Assembly (NCBI GenBank): GCA_015698045.1
Contig: BLAL01000313.1
Coordinates: 372,001-436,000 of the forward strand
Reading direction: 5' to 3'
DNA length: 64,000 nucleotides
Source of the DNA: Rhizophagus clarus
Taxonomy: Eukaryota > Glomeromycota > Glomeromycetes > Glomerales > Glomeraceae
In this document: one piece after another, positions 11,845-23,801 of the stretch
How positions within the stretch are numbered: the first letter of the stretch is position 1
Layout: every line of letters starts with the position of its first letter
Translations under genes and position numbers: made by a program
Notes under the pieces: model-generated
Told to the model about the DNA's origin: nothing
Databases searched by the model: none
What the model saw: the letters and a program-made list of their open reading frames with translations, nothing else

Positions 11845-12727
11845 ACCTTATGATAAATGCAAAGGGATGTTTCAGTAAAATGTATAGAACAAATTGGATT
11901 GATGGACGTATATCAAATTGGAATAATAAAGAAACTCGGAATTGCAAAAAATATGTTTATTTCTCTAAAAAGTTTAAATAATTCAAGAAATGTTACATTT
12001 GAATTCATGAATGAAATATGTTTATATTATTACCTATGAAATTAAAATTTATTCTCATTAATAGCTACTTTTACATGTAGATTGCATTACATAATAAAGA
12101 AAGAATTATATTATTGAATTTTATGGAATAACTCAGGATCCAGAAATACAAACAATGTAATGGTTTTATATTATACAGTAGATGGAAGCTTACGAGATTA
12201 TTTGAATGAAGGACATAGTAAATTAGATTTAGATTGGTATAAAAAGATTTGTTATTTGCGTGATATCATATGTGGTCTTAAATGTATACATAAAGTATAT
12301 GGTGTTTTACCTTATGTAGCTCTTGAAATTTTAAGAACCTCAATTAATTGTACAATTAATTAAAAACGCTTAAATGCAAATCAAAAGCAGAGATATTTTA
12401 ATTTAACTATGTATTACATACGCAAATCAGAGGCAAATGAGATAAACAACTATTCATCAAATAATTAACTAAATTTAGTAATATCATACAAAACACATTC
12501 AGAAGCTGTTTATCAAGTAGATTGCTTAATTTTGATAATCTTCCTGAATCGAAAAATTCTGATGATTATTTTGAACAAACTGATAATATAATAAGTTAGA
12601 ATTTTCAGATTTCAATTTATTTATTACATTATAAACTTTAAATCATGAGATACTAATATTAGAATTTTAATTTAATAAACAGAACATTTAAAAATGATAT
12701 TTCTAAATTGAATGATAATAAATATGG
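11845..12727 (+). pseudogene. Kinase relic of the same family, plus strand
   Basis: This is a fossil of the modular kinase family on the opposite strand. About 11880-12020 holds an N-lobe piece (NWIDGRISNWNN, then LKSLNNSRNVTFEFMNE in a shifted frame). 12122-12160 holds GITQDPE-like sequence. 12160-12363 reads YTVDGSLRDYLNEG...LRDIICGLKCIHKVYGVLPYVALEIL, so everything from the HRD catalytic loop to the activation segment has been lost by deletion. 12500-12606 holds the tail (SEAVY, then LNFDNLPESKNSDDYFEQ in another frame). 12683-12726 is a 44-nt relic of the 45-nt microexon. Several frame breaks make it non-functional. Confidence 0.75.
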
Positions 12728-13867
12728 TAAATATATATTTAACTTATATGATAATTTCACGTTTTTTAATAAAATACATGAAAATAGAAGATATATGTAT
12801 AGGATTTACCATTTTCATTGCAATAATAGTTAGTGTAAATTCTTAATTATCTTTTAATATTATTTTTCAAAGATCTTTTTTTCTTTTTTGACATTATAAT
12901 TTAAAATTCTGTTTAACATTAGTTTGTTTAAATAACAAGGCGATAAGAAGTTCCATAAAAACATTGCATATTACGATTTGAAAGACTTTATGAGAAAAGT
13001 GGGATAATATATTAGTAATCTTCATTATTTTAATAATTATTATTTTACTTGAGCAAATATTTTTAGAAAATTGACAAGAATGGATGATCAAGATGGACAA
13101 AGAATAATGTCAAATAGAGTTTTAAATTTTAATGTCTTTATGCTGTATTTATATTATCAATTTTATATTTATTGATTGACTATTGATATTTTTAAACTAT
13201 AGAGTATAATTAAACAATAAATTTCAGATTTTTTAATATTAATGCAAAGTGATTGGAAACGAAAAAAAAATAGCATGATTAATAAATTTTAATTGTAAAT
13301 ATTTTATATTTGGAACGAAATTAGGCGTTACTAGATTACTATATCAAAATCAGTTAGTTTTATTCTACTTCTCAAAAATGGTTATGATATTTTGTCAAGC
13401 AAATGATCATATAAAATGAATGACACTTAATTTCGATTAATTATCATCAAATTTCAATTTATTCTTTAGAATAAGTTTTGATACTTCTTTAGTTGAATTG
13501 ATTTGATATGAACAAAATCAATAAGTTTATTATAATACTAGTATTGATCAAGTTAATGCAAATAAGTTATTGACTTTACATATAAAACAAGTCTTTATTT
13601 CCAAAATAAGAATTAGCGAAAATAATGTTTATTAAATAGGTATTAAAATTGCTTTTGTCACTCTAAATTTGCAGTGTAACGAAAATTACGAGTACTAGAA
13701 ACTATATATTAGAATGTTGACAATTTTTTTTTTTATTTTGCTGCGCCACATTGTGCCATTTAATGGACCTGTTTGTTTATCGGTAAGACAGATAGTTGTG
13801 GATCAAATGAGTGGTGTACGGTGCTAAAAAAGATGGTGAGTACGATATACTAGTATTCAATATTAAA
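12728..13867. other. AT-rich intergenic stretch
   Basis: I find no gene. A reverse frame at 12894-13100 has no family features. The stretch ends at the GGTCC-rich TIR element. Confidence 0.5.
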
Positions 13868-14460
13868 GATGGTCATCGGTCCTAGTAGACCGCGGTCCTA
13901 CGGTCCTACACCTTAAAAAGACGGACCGGGCCGTCTTGGTGTAGGACTGTGGTCTTTCGGTCCTGTATCGCATACAATAAGACCGTCGGTCTTTTTAAGG
14001 ACCGCAGTCTTTTTAGGACCGATCGATCTTTTCCTTTTTTACAAATAAAAAACTTTTCCTTTTTTCCTTTATTTTTAAAAAAAAAATGAATGCAAATAAA
14101 AATTACCAAATTTCAAGGTGCATAAATATATATAACTTAAAATATTTTAAATCAATGAATTAGGGTATTTTTTCGAAAAAATATAGGCGTATAAGTGGAG
14201 AAAATTGATTATCATTATTTTATTTGTTTGTGATTTCAAAATCGGTCGGTCTTTATATTTTTTTATAAAGATCTTTATTAAATTAATAGCTATATTTAAT
14301 ATATAAATCGTTTATTATATGAAGACCGATATGAGGACCGGTCAGTCCTCGAGACCGGTCCTACTGCGCCACAAGAAAATGAAAGACCGCGGTCCGGTCC
14401 TACAAGTCCTGGGACCGGCCGGTCCAGGACCGAGTAGGACCGGTAGGACCGATGACCATC
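13868..14460. mobile_element. 593-bp TIR element rich in GGACC/GGTCC motifs
   Basis: The left end GATGGTCATCGGTCCTA is matched by its exact reverse complement at 14444-14460. GC-rich subterminal blocks carry many GGACCG/CGGTCC copies in both orientations, with a plain AT-rich centre (about 14030-14300). No transposase is present and I see no clear target duplication. It is a non-autonomous DNA element built like the one at 9113-9405 but with different motifs. The open frames inside are by-products of the motif repeats. Confidence 0.7.
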
Positions 14461-15336
14461 CTTACGTATACGTGTATCATTTAAATAATAAAATGGATAA
14501 TTTGTAAGCATTTTATTATCTCTGCAGCATTAAGGCCCTTCATCAACTAATTGTCAGTTTATGTTCGTTATATAAAAATGGTATTGAAGTTTTAGACCTT
14601 TATGAAATGGTATTGAGGTAGAAGAGTTGAAATGAATTATTTATTATTTTTTTACTATCTTAACTTTCTTATTTATTATTATTATTTTTTTTAGTACTCA
14701 GCAGATAAAAAATTTATAAGGCTTGAAAAAGTATTTGTAAGAAATATTATAATATACAGAATATAGCAAAATAAATAAAATAAATTCTTGATATAAGGAA
14801 TATGGGTACTTCTATTGGCAGGATTACACCGAGTTTTTAAATAAAAAAATTTTATTGATTTAAATTATGCAAATATATAGAGTTAAATAAGTAATACCAA
14901 CTGAAATCATTCAAATAATTTTTAAATAAAGAATTTAGTTAATAGTTTAAGCACTATATAGTAGAATATTATATAGTAGAATATTATATAATATAATAAA
15001 ATCAAATAAATAACTTATACTAATCAATCAATTTTTCTCTTGTGATAATAATAGAAGAGATCATGTTACCGCATCATAGACTCTATTCGAAATAATTGTA
15101 TCTACCGTAATAAATGAATCACTGAATAACAAAAATTAGTTTCTTTGTTATCAACCATGTACTCGTATAAATTGAAATACTATTGATTCGTTTACAGTAT
15201 TATAACTTTTAGATAACTGAATAACAAAAATAATTTTTATCACATACAATGTTAAATCTTAGCGGGTATTAATTTTTAAGATATGAACAATTGACAATGT
15301 GAGATTATTATATTCCCATCAGATAATATTTTAATA
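14461..15336. other. AT-rich intergenic stretch
   Basis: I see no gene here. A short direct repeat of 'tatatagtagaatat' occurs near 14955-14990. Confidence 0.45.
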
Positions 15337-15376
15337 CTCTACGATCTTCAATCGTATGCTCTACCGTTGAGCCCAC
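15337..15376 (-). tRNA. tRNA-Phe-like half (D arm plus anticodon arm), incomplete
   Basis: On the minus strand, GCTCAACGGTAGAGC folds as a D arm. It is followed by a perfect 5-bp anticodon stem (TACGA/TCGTA) with a 7-nt loop TTGAAGA, giving anticodon GAA (Phe). No T arm (GGTTCGA-type B box) and no convincing acceptor stem follow, so this is a truncated copy or a tRNA-derived fragment, not a working gene. It lies just beyond the 3' end of kinase locus D. Confidence 0.35.
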
Positions 15377-15598
15377 ACAAATAACTCAGATAATGTCATT
15401 CAAGTAGTCCGATTTAATTACTTTCATCTATGACAAAAAGAAAATAATAAATTAATTTAATTAATTAATTTAGTATATTGATATAAAGTAAAATAATACC
15501 TTTAGAATTAATGTCAGATTTGGTAAAAATAATTCTATAAAAATAAAAATATTGTTCACTGACATTATATAAATGGTCATAATAAATTATATTTTTAC

Positions 15599-17044
15599 CT
15601 GAATATTCTTTTTTAATTAAATCAACATTATTGTCTGCATTTTTAGGTTCCGGGAGATTTTTAAAATCTAAAAGTCTACTTGTGTAAATTGCTTGAGGAT
15701 GTGTTGTATATGAGAGTGTACCAGTACATGATAATGGCGATTGAACTGTTGAAGATCATGACTTTTTATTAATTTCATCTGCTTCTTTAGCTTGTTTCCA
15801 GGTTGCGGAATCTACTTTACCACAATTATAACGTAAGTCATCATATAATTTATGTAACTCAACTGCTTTAGGTCGTTTTGAAGGGTCTGCATCCCAACAT
15901 TGATTAATAATGTCAAAAATTAATTGAGGAATTTTATAATTAGATTTTGGCCTCAATCCATTACAAATTTTCATCGCTAAGAATTCATCATGAGGTATAT
16001 CATGATAAGGAGGTAATCCTGTACAAATTTCATATGCAATAATTCCAAATCCATAAATATCACTTTCTTGAGTATATTCTTTCCCTCTTAAAACTTCTGG
16101 AGCTACATATGGTAATACTCCATATATTTTCTCCTTATCATTTTGAGAAGACTTAACATTTGCTAGTTGACATAATCCTAAATCAGTAATATAAGCAATA
16201 CCAAAATTACTCAATAAATTTCCACAATGAAAATCATGGTGAATTAATCCACTATTATGAATATCGTCAAGACCATACGAAACACAATACAATAAAATCA
16301 ATTTATCATGCCAACTTAATGAATCAAAATTAATATCTAGATGTTGTCTTAAGCTACACTCTTTTAATTTCATCACCATCATAAAATTATTTGTCTTTGG
16401 ATCTTTAGCGATACCAAAACAACGAACTACAAGACCAGAACTTGGATCACATGCTAAAATATTTGATTCAATCTTAAAAGAAAAATTGTTAGTTTATATT
16501 CATAAAGGCTATTAATACTAAATTTAAAGGAAATATCTTACTTCTTTTAAAAAATCAGCTGTAATGTCTTGTGAGTTGTGCAAAAATTTTAAAGCAACTT
16601 TTGTATTATTATCTCTTCCCAATTGACCATTATCATTGAAAAAAATCCATCCATCTTCCCAAATTGCTTTATAAGTAGTACCAAAACCCCTTTTGCTAAA
16701 TATTCAATATCTTCAAATTTGTCATAATCAATCCACTCTATAACCTTCACATAATGTTCGGCTTCTAATTGTGCTTTTTGAATAAATTCGTCAACTTTAT
16801 GATTTCCACTTGTCCAATTTTTGAAATTTTGTTGAAAATATTTTGATTTACATGATCGATAATAATTACGACCAGTATTGATCTGGCTACATTTGTAACA
16901 TAAATCATATTTTTTATAACGTTCTTTCAATTTTTCATTCAATATCAGTTTATCAATTAACGAGTTTTGTTCTTCAGTCAAATCATCATGAACAAAATCT
17001 TTTATTTGCTCAATTGCATCGTCACTTAGTTTAATTTCATCCAT
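15599..17044 (-). pseudogene. TKL-type kinase locus D, single N-lobe (frameshift and in-frame stop)
   Basis: Exon 1 is 16542-17044 and exon 2 is 15599-16472. Exon 1 starts MDEIKLSDDAIEQIKDF, then has a CxxC...C leader, NWTSGN, a diverged LEWI-type segment and the glycine loop. At about 16691-16694 a run of four G (five expected) shifts the frame just after AKG. With the run restored exon 1 would be 168 codons and would include VALKFLHNS. Exon 2 is the C-lobe: HHDFHCGNLL (HRD changed to HHD, catalytic Asp kept), DLG, APE, SDIYGFG. An in-frame TGA at 15756-15758 precedes an otherwise open tail (SRLLDFKNLPEPKN) that runs to a phase-1 donor at 15598. Later exons are uncertain; candidates lie near 15520 and 15410. 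It differs from loci A-C in having one N-lobe. The breaks could be real or could be sequencing errors in the G run. Confidence 0.75.
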
Positions 17045-18394
17045 TCTAATGAATTAATTGTTAAATAAGGAATATGTTATTATTTCATGTGTAAAAATAA
17101 CAAAAAAAAAAACCAATGGAACGAGAACAACTTTATGAACTTTATGTCGGATTTTTCACTCCAATGCGGTAATGATCTAAAATCGGCGACAAACTTATCA
17201 GAAAAAGGCTAGTTAAAATACACAAAGACTTAGATCGCCATAATAGGCAAGGTTAATAAATAATTTAGTAATAAAATCAAGTCATGTGAGATTAGGCTAA
17301 ACTTTGTACGCTTTCCGATATAATGATAATTTTAAGAATATTTAGTGCATGATAGATGGAATTATTTATTTATGATAAAAGAATATCTAAAAATAAAAGT
17401 TTAAAATACAATATTATTAATCAGAGAGCTGGCATCAAAACGATGGATACTGATTTATCATAGTCCTTGATATTCTATTATAGCTTACTGTTTTCATAAA
17501 TTTAGGGTTGAGTGTAACCAACGATAAAGAATTTCGTGTCATTAAAATGACTGTAAAAATGGTAATATTATTATTCTTTCAGTTTTTATTTAAATATACA
17601 TTTTTTTTTTAATGTCAATTATTTATATTGCTATAAAATATTTTTATTGTTGCATTGTCATGAAAGGTAATGTAAGAAAAAAATAAATTATTTATTTCTA
17701 AATGTATGGTAAAAAAAAAATATATTTTTTAAAAAAAAAATAAAATTTGATTGTTATTAAATAAGATCCCGCATAGTTCAAGAAATCGACAATTCTTATT
17801 CGAAATATTGGAAATTACCATATTTTACTTAAATCGAATAACAGCTATCCAATCATCTAGGCTCAATAATCCCTTTTCATAACCTTTAGCTGAACAACAC
17901 ATGATCAAATATAATTGTATATTAGTTGATCGTTATTTCACCTTTATATATATGTATATATATATTTGATTTAGTTAAATTAATATGTTAGAATAATAAA
18001 ATGACAAATAAAATTTTATAGTATTTTTTTTTGTTTTTTGATAAAAATTAATAGTAAAGTTATTTAATGTAAAAATGAAAAAAAATATTTATCTAACTAC
18101 ATACTAAAGTAGATGTTAAGAAAAAATTTCAATTATTCCTCATCTCATTTTCGTGATCTTTGATAGTTTTAGAAGAATTAGAAGAATTGAAAATTTTCGG
18201 AAAATTCAGTTGATGAAATATATAACTGCAATAAATACATACGTTCTTTAAATTATTACTGTGTCGAATCAACTAAAAAAAAAATTTTACTCAGGAAAAA
18301 AATATACTTTTCTGAACACTTACTGAACATTTCCATTTTCCGGACATTTTCAATAACAAATACCGAAATTCTTTTTTTATAGACTTTATTTATT
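17045..18394. other. AT-rich intergenic stretch
   Basis: This is the upstream region of kinase locus D, followed by plain AT-rich DNA. A TA/TATG simple repeat occurs at about 17946-17966. No gene seen. Confidence 0.45.
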
Positions 18395-18862
18395 CCAATA
18401 TTTTTAATATATTTAATATTATAAAATTTTTCATAAGGTACACCGTTTACATTACCATGAGTTGATAGCTGAGTATCTTGGATAAATTTATCAATATCAT
18501 TATTACCACTAGTCCAATTATCAAAACTTTGTTGAAAATGTATTACATTGCATGGTATATGGTTACATTTATCTCAAAACCATCATATAGTTTTTTATTT
18601 GTGGATTTTGGGTCACTCCATAAGGCTTATTAATATACAAATATGCCATATATTAACTAATACCTCATTCCGTCAATCCAATTTCTCCAATATAATTAAT
18701 ATCATAAAATCTATCATAAGATATATGCTTTCAGTATATCTCTATTATGAGCTGATAATTGAGTATATCTATTAAATTTTTCAATGTCGCTATTACAACT
18801 AATCCAATTTTTGAAGCTTTGCTTAAAATTTTCTACATAACTTCACACTTATTATCATTATG
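18395..18862 (-). pseudogene. Two decayed kinase N-lobe modules
   Basis: Minus-strand debris of the module exons found at loci A-C. One copy covers about 18395-18600, with TSGNNDIDKFIQDTQLSTH-like sequence and a GVTQ(D)P beta4-beta5 start. A second lies at about 18660-18862, with YDRFYDINYIGEIG, then ISCNSDIEKF-like sequence. Both have stops and lack most of beta2-alphaC. No C-lobe is attached. This is an ancient remnant. Confidence 0.7.
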
Positions 18863-19784
18863 AAATGATCGTGATAATTTTCTTATTCTTTGTTTCATTA
18901 ATTTCATTGAATTATATAATGAGTCAAAGTACTAATAAATAATCTGAACAAGTTTCTGTGAAACATAAATTGCAGGATAACGGGAAAAAAAACAAACTAC
19001 TTTAGCGTAAACAATATTTATACGATAGTCAGGTGATTAATTTCGATTACATCATTTAATCATCTCGTGTGATATTATTAATTATTACTATTAATAAAAA
19101 AAAAACAGCACGAACTCACTTCGAGCTGGTGTTGCCCTTAAAAAGAATAAAATTTAAATCGTATAAAGAGAAATAACCAACAAAATAAAATAGTCACCAT
19201 CTAGTTCCCAATTTCTAAGAGAATTTGTCATTTAATACAGCTTATCTCCGTTAAAAATTAACTGACGATTGATCTAAAAATATTATATTATGGTCAATGT
19301 TTATAATACACTAAGCATTGGTCATGTATCATTTGTATGAAAAAAATGAAACATTTTCTTTTATAAATATAACAAATAAGTTTTTTGCTAGGTAACACGA
19401 ATATTAACATCTCATCTGAAAAATATATATAATATATGAATATATTTTTGATATATTTTACAACCTTGTTTAACGAAATGCCAAACATCTTGTGAACAGG
19501 TACAGATATAGTATACTTTATAGTTTGATTCACGAAAAAAAAAATGATACTGTTAGAGTCGTTAAAAGAAGAAAATAGTAATTTACAATAGTTAAACATT
19601 TTGAACATATTATTTTATATATTATTGAATATTAGACAAAATTTAATATTATTTCATTAACGAACATGAACCTTTTTGATGAGAAAAGTATATTGTATAT
19701 TTACAAACATTGACCATGTTTAATCAGGTTCTAGTCCTTTAATGTCTCAAACTACTTTTTAAGCGGAATAATAGACAATGCGCT
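18863..19784. other. AT-rich intergenic stretch
   Basis: A minus-strand open frame of 104 codons (19294-19608) is low-complexity, rich in Phe, Ile and Tyr, and resembles nothing I know, so I do not call it. The GIN1-like duplication unit begins near 19785. Confidence 0.4.
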
Positions 19785-19973
19785 TTACGACGCGGTCAAT
19801 CAAATTTTTTGTTATAGAAATTAAATTATCAATAATAAATTTTCATCACTATCAAATTTTCCAATAAATAGTAATATATTAAGAATTTATTGTCAAAATA
19901 TCTTATTTTGGTATGCTAAACATTGTATAATAAGAAATATTATCATTGGATCTAACATCTGCACAATCTAGAA

Positions 19974-21801
19974 CTAATTTCCAATAAGTCGTTTGCCACT
20001 TCTTATAGTATTTACAAATAAAAAATATGCCGTTTCTAAGAATTGAACATATGGGTGAAGTCGTTCTTCACGATGTGTACTTGGGATAATATAGGTCCAC
20101 AAACGAACTGGTAAGAAAACTAGATCCATAAGCATTTGAGACGGTGGACATTGGTCATAGCATGAACTAAGTACATCATTTGTGATAACTGTGCCAGCTC
20201 GTGTGTAAAAACTAATATACTTATCATGTAATTCCTATTTAGAATATAAAATAATTAATTATCAAAAAAAATAATTTTATAATATTGGTAAAAAATCGAT
20301 TATAGTTCAACTCACAATTGTTACATCATCCACGAAGACTGGAACTAGCTTATTGTTATTATCTGACATCAAAATCTTTGTTTTTCCAGGACGCAGATCC
20401 TTGGCGAATAAATTTTCATCAAAGACATAATGGGTTACTGTAAGCCGTAATTGACCTAAAAAAAGATATAAGTGAGTAATTTATAAATAAATTATTTAAA
20501 TAAAAATAATACCTTTAGATCCATCTGATCTGGTAAAACTGACTATAGCAAACTCCTCTTCATGATCGAGTTTACCAAGAGCAATAAGATAAACATCTGA
20601 GTATTCGGCAATGCCATTTCTTACATTTGATAGCACTCGATCTCCTGTTTGAAGCTCTGACATTTGAATAACCCTTCCCGATTCAAGCCTGACTTGTGTT
20701 TCAAGCCCGAAACAACTACGGCTTTTGAGATTATCGACTTCACTTTGTAATTTGACAATTTGTTCCTTTAAAGCGTTTATAATATACTCAAGTTCTTGAC
20801 GTTCTTTTTCCTTACTATTCGTAATCATTGCACTTTTATTTCGTTCTTCTTGAATTTTTTGAAAAAGGTCATTTGTATATACTCCATCAATATCGGAGGT
20901 AATAAGTTTTTGCAATTCTTCAAGGCGTTGTTTATGTACAATGCTATTTGGAGGGAAAATTTCTGGATTCGGAGAAATAGCCCACCGATTACCCATGGAA
21001 TTAACGAAAGCCTTAATTGGTTCATTCCATGAAGATTTTTTAAAATATTCTAGATCTTCAGTCTGTTTACGGCTACAGTGTGAAAAGACAGAAATCATGT
21101 ATTGAAGAGCCTCATAACCTAGAAATGCTTTTATCATATTGACCATTTTCTTTTGCTCTTCGTTTAGCTTCTATAAACAGCTTTTTTAATATATGCATCT
21201 CTTCATCGTGAATAAAATTACTGGTATTCTAACTCACCAAGTACGAATAATATGGCTTTGATCCCATGAGCGCATTTTTGAATAGTGTGAGCAATTTCTT
21301 CAAGGACACCTTCATTGAGATCATCAGTATCAAAAATTCCTGGCGTGTCGACAATGTTATAAGTCATGTTGCCAAATTTGATATTCGCAGAGCCAGATTT
21401 TTTGGTAACAGATGACTAAATCAATTTGGGAGTTAGAAAACTAACATAATGAAATTATTTTACATTTATTTTTTTTTATACTTACAAATCTATCAGAGGC
21501 GTTAAAAGTCGGATTTTCATCTTCAGAGGTTCCCAACAGTAAATTTCCCAATGTGCTTTTACCAGCGCCTTACGAGCAAATGTATTATATATCTTCAAAT
21601 GAAAAAAAAAAAAAAAATTAAAACCATATCAGGGCATACCTGTTTTTCCAATTAAGAGTATGACTGGTGCGTTGATATCCGATAATGGAAATTGAGACGG
21701 TTTCGGTTTAGTTCTATAAAATGCAAATCGACAAGTATTAAAAATATGAATATCTAGTACTGTATTTTATCAGTATATGTTCCTTACATATCATCTGCCA
21801 T
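19974..21801 (-). pseudogene. GIN1: AIG1-type GTPase fused to Hedgehog-type Hint domain, copy 1 (8-bp loss)
   Basis: Exons: 21788-21801 (MADDI), 21640-21713, 21486-21568 (GKTGAGKST P-loop completed here), 21238-21415 (DTPG switch), 20513-21170, 20316-20455 and 19974-20234. Motifs follow copy 2: G1, G3, FSHC in G4, a shorter coiled coil, then CFGLETQV, GDRVLS, LTVTHYVF (TxxH), SCYDQ and a C-terminal amphipathic tail ending GKRLIGN. All phases agree except at the junction into 21170. Relative to copy 2, eight bases are missing there (KRYTKEQE region), so the usual GTGAGT donor at 21237 leads out of frame. A weak upstream donor (GTACTT) would restore frame with loss of a few residues. It may be a pseudogene, use that donor, or contain a sequencing error. 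The organisation resembles GmGIN1 as I recall it. Confidence 0.75.
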
Positions 21802-21968
21802 AATTATTCAGATCATGGAAATAATTGATTCAATAAAGAGAAATAGTGCTTAATCAGAAGTTTAGAAGTGGAAGTTACCTAATACAACATTGAAAAAATA
21901 TTAAACTACTTACATTTAACTATTATCAAATAAAAAAATAAAAAAAAAAAAAGGAATAACAATAATAC

Positions 21969-22047
21969 CTGAATTTTTGGTGTCTAACAATTCACTTCCA
22001 CTAGCTTTAGATGAACCTTCATCCGTTACGATTGTATCAACCCGCAT
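21969..22047 (-). CDS. Upstream first exon of GIN1-like copy 1
   Basis: This 79-nt exon encodes MRVDTIVTDEGSSKASGSEL and a few more residues, ending in phase 1 at a CAG|GTATTA donor. It is conserved with 26318-26396 next to copy 2. Spliced to the CAG embedded at the MADDI start it would add a 26-residue leader through a 7-nt microexon, in frame. Copy 1 has no counterpart of the copy-2 tail-anchor exon. The Ser/Asp/Glu-rich leader has no recognised domain. Whether it is coding leader or 5'UTR is unresolved. Confidence 0.5.
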
Positions 22048-23599
22048 CGTTTTGTCTTTGATACATTTTCGAAGATAAATAAATTTTCGAGGGTGGGAAA
22101 TTTTTTTGTAAGCGAATTTCTAGCATGTCGTGGATGATGATCTCCACTAACTAAACATGTCATTTTCCGTTTACTGGGTTTCACATTCCACAATAGACAT
22201 TTTTTTCAGTGGGAAAGACATCAAAGATTTCGATCTTTTTAAAATACTTTATTTCTTTGTTATGATGTAAGGAGTGAAAATCGTTGATAAGGTCTTTAGA
22301 TTTAAAACAGTACTAAAGATTGTTAAAAACCCATGTTTATCAGTACACTGTATCATTTGTTTGAGAACAGTTCATATTGAAAAAAAATTTTAAAATCAAT
22401 AGTTTGTCTACTTAAAAAACGCAAAGTTCGTGTCAGAGTAACGTTAATCATACAATTAAATTTATGTTCTTTCGTCTCAATTTTTTAAATAAACGCTACA
22501 CCGTCAAAAGGAGGACCTAATAATCAAAAACCTTTGTGCAAGGATCACATTTACCAAGCATATATATGGGAACTCCTGGAGAAACATAAAAGATGGAGTT
22601 TGAAATATTTTCATGCTCTGCCGCTGAATAAAAACCCATAATCAGGATTCAACATATTTTCATAAAACACTTAAAAATGGAGGAAATTCATTAAAAAGGA
22701 AATCTGCAATACAAGAAATTATAGAATATGAAAGTCGTACGCTTTACATTAATTACAACCTCTACCCGTATCTAGAAAATTAAAAATTTCGTATTAAGTA
22801 AAATTATATGTAGTGATTTAAAATATTTCTGTTTTTATAATTGTACAATTTCAATTGATTAAAATGTATATATCCTGTCATATTTAGCATTCGGCATTTT
22901 TTTTCATGTAAAAAATCTTGGTCGTCTAGTCTTAATTTTATTTTGTTTTTAATTGCAAAAGTTCAAGAATTTCTGATTGATCTTTTGAATTATTTTGGCG
23001 TGAATCGAATCCAAAGATCTGAATTGAAATGCATCACAATCCTGAAATATGATACACAGATTCTCATCGCTTTGGAATAGTAACGAATATTGCCGGCATA
23101 AATAGATATAAAAATATTTTCAGGAATTGTAATTTGTATAGAAAATAATTTTTTTCTGAAATTTAAAGATACTAGCTGTATCATAAAACCACCTAACTAG
23201 TGACATCACAAATCATTACTTCAAACGAAACTACAGACTAAAGAAAAAAGCATCGTCCTTTCAAAATATGGTTAGACTTGATAAGCTTTCCTAAAATTAC
23301 GAGTAAATATAAAAGGTTATGTTGAATAATTATATTCAAATTTTTTGTTTTTGAATACTAATAAAGACAAAAAAACATTAATTTTAGCAGACATGCGCTT
23401 CCTCAATCTGAAACTCCACCCGCACTATCGTAAAAAAAAGAATTCAAGAGCTCAAAGATTCAGTACGACACAAACACTTGATGAAGATGAACTGCTGGTT
23501 AATACTTTGGCTGAATTTAAACAAATTTTAGTCATTTTGGGATATTTCAAAAATTCAAGGTTTTTTAAATGAAATGATAGATAATACATTTACTACATT
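22048..23599. other. Promoter region of GIN1-like copy 1 and spacer between the duplicates
   Basis: 22062-22122 matches 26421-26480 (TTTTCGAGGG, GTAAGCGAATTTCTA), so part of the promoter was duplicated with the gene. The rest is AT-rich with no family I recognise. Open frames at 22990-23184 (minus) and 23345-23572 (plus, 75 codons) have no supporting features. Confidence 0.5.
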
Positions 23600-23801
23600 T
23601 TGTGACGTGGTCAATGAAATTTTTCTATTTTATTTGTTATAGAAGTTAGATTAATTTCTTATTATCGATAATAATCAAATTTCATCACTATCAAATTTTC
23701 CAGCCAAATTACCCATTATTCTTTATTTTTGTATGCTAAATATTGTCTAATAAAAAAATATCATCATTGGATCTAACGCCTGCACAATCTAGATCTAGTT
23801 T

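Noticed and set aside
19294-19608. 104-codon minus-strand frame
   Set aside because: Composition is typical of AT-rich by-product translation (Phe, Ile, Tyr). No motif or splice context supports it.
23345-23572. 75-codon plus-strand frame between the GIN1-like copies
   Set aside because: Somewhat protein-like (TTQTLDEDELLVNTLAEFKQ) but with no partner exon, family or conservation visible here.
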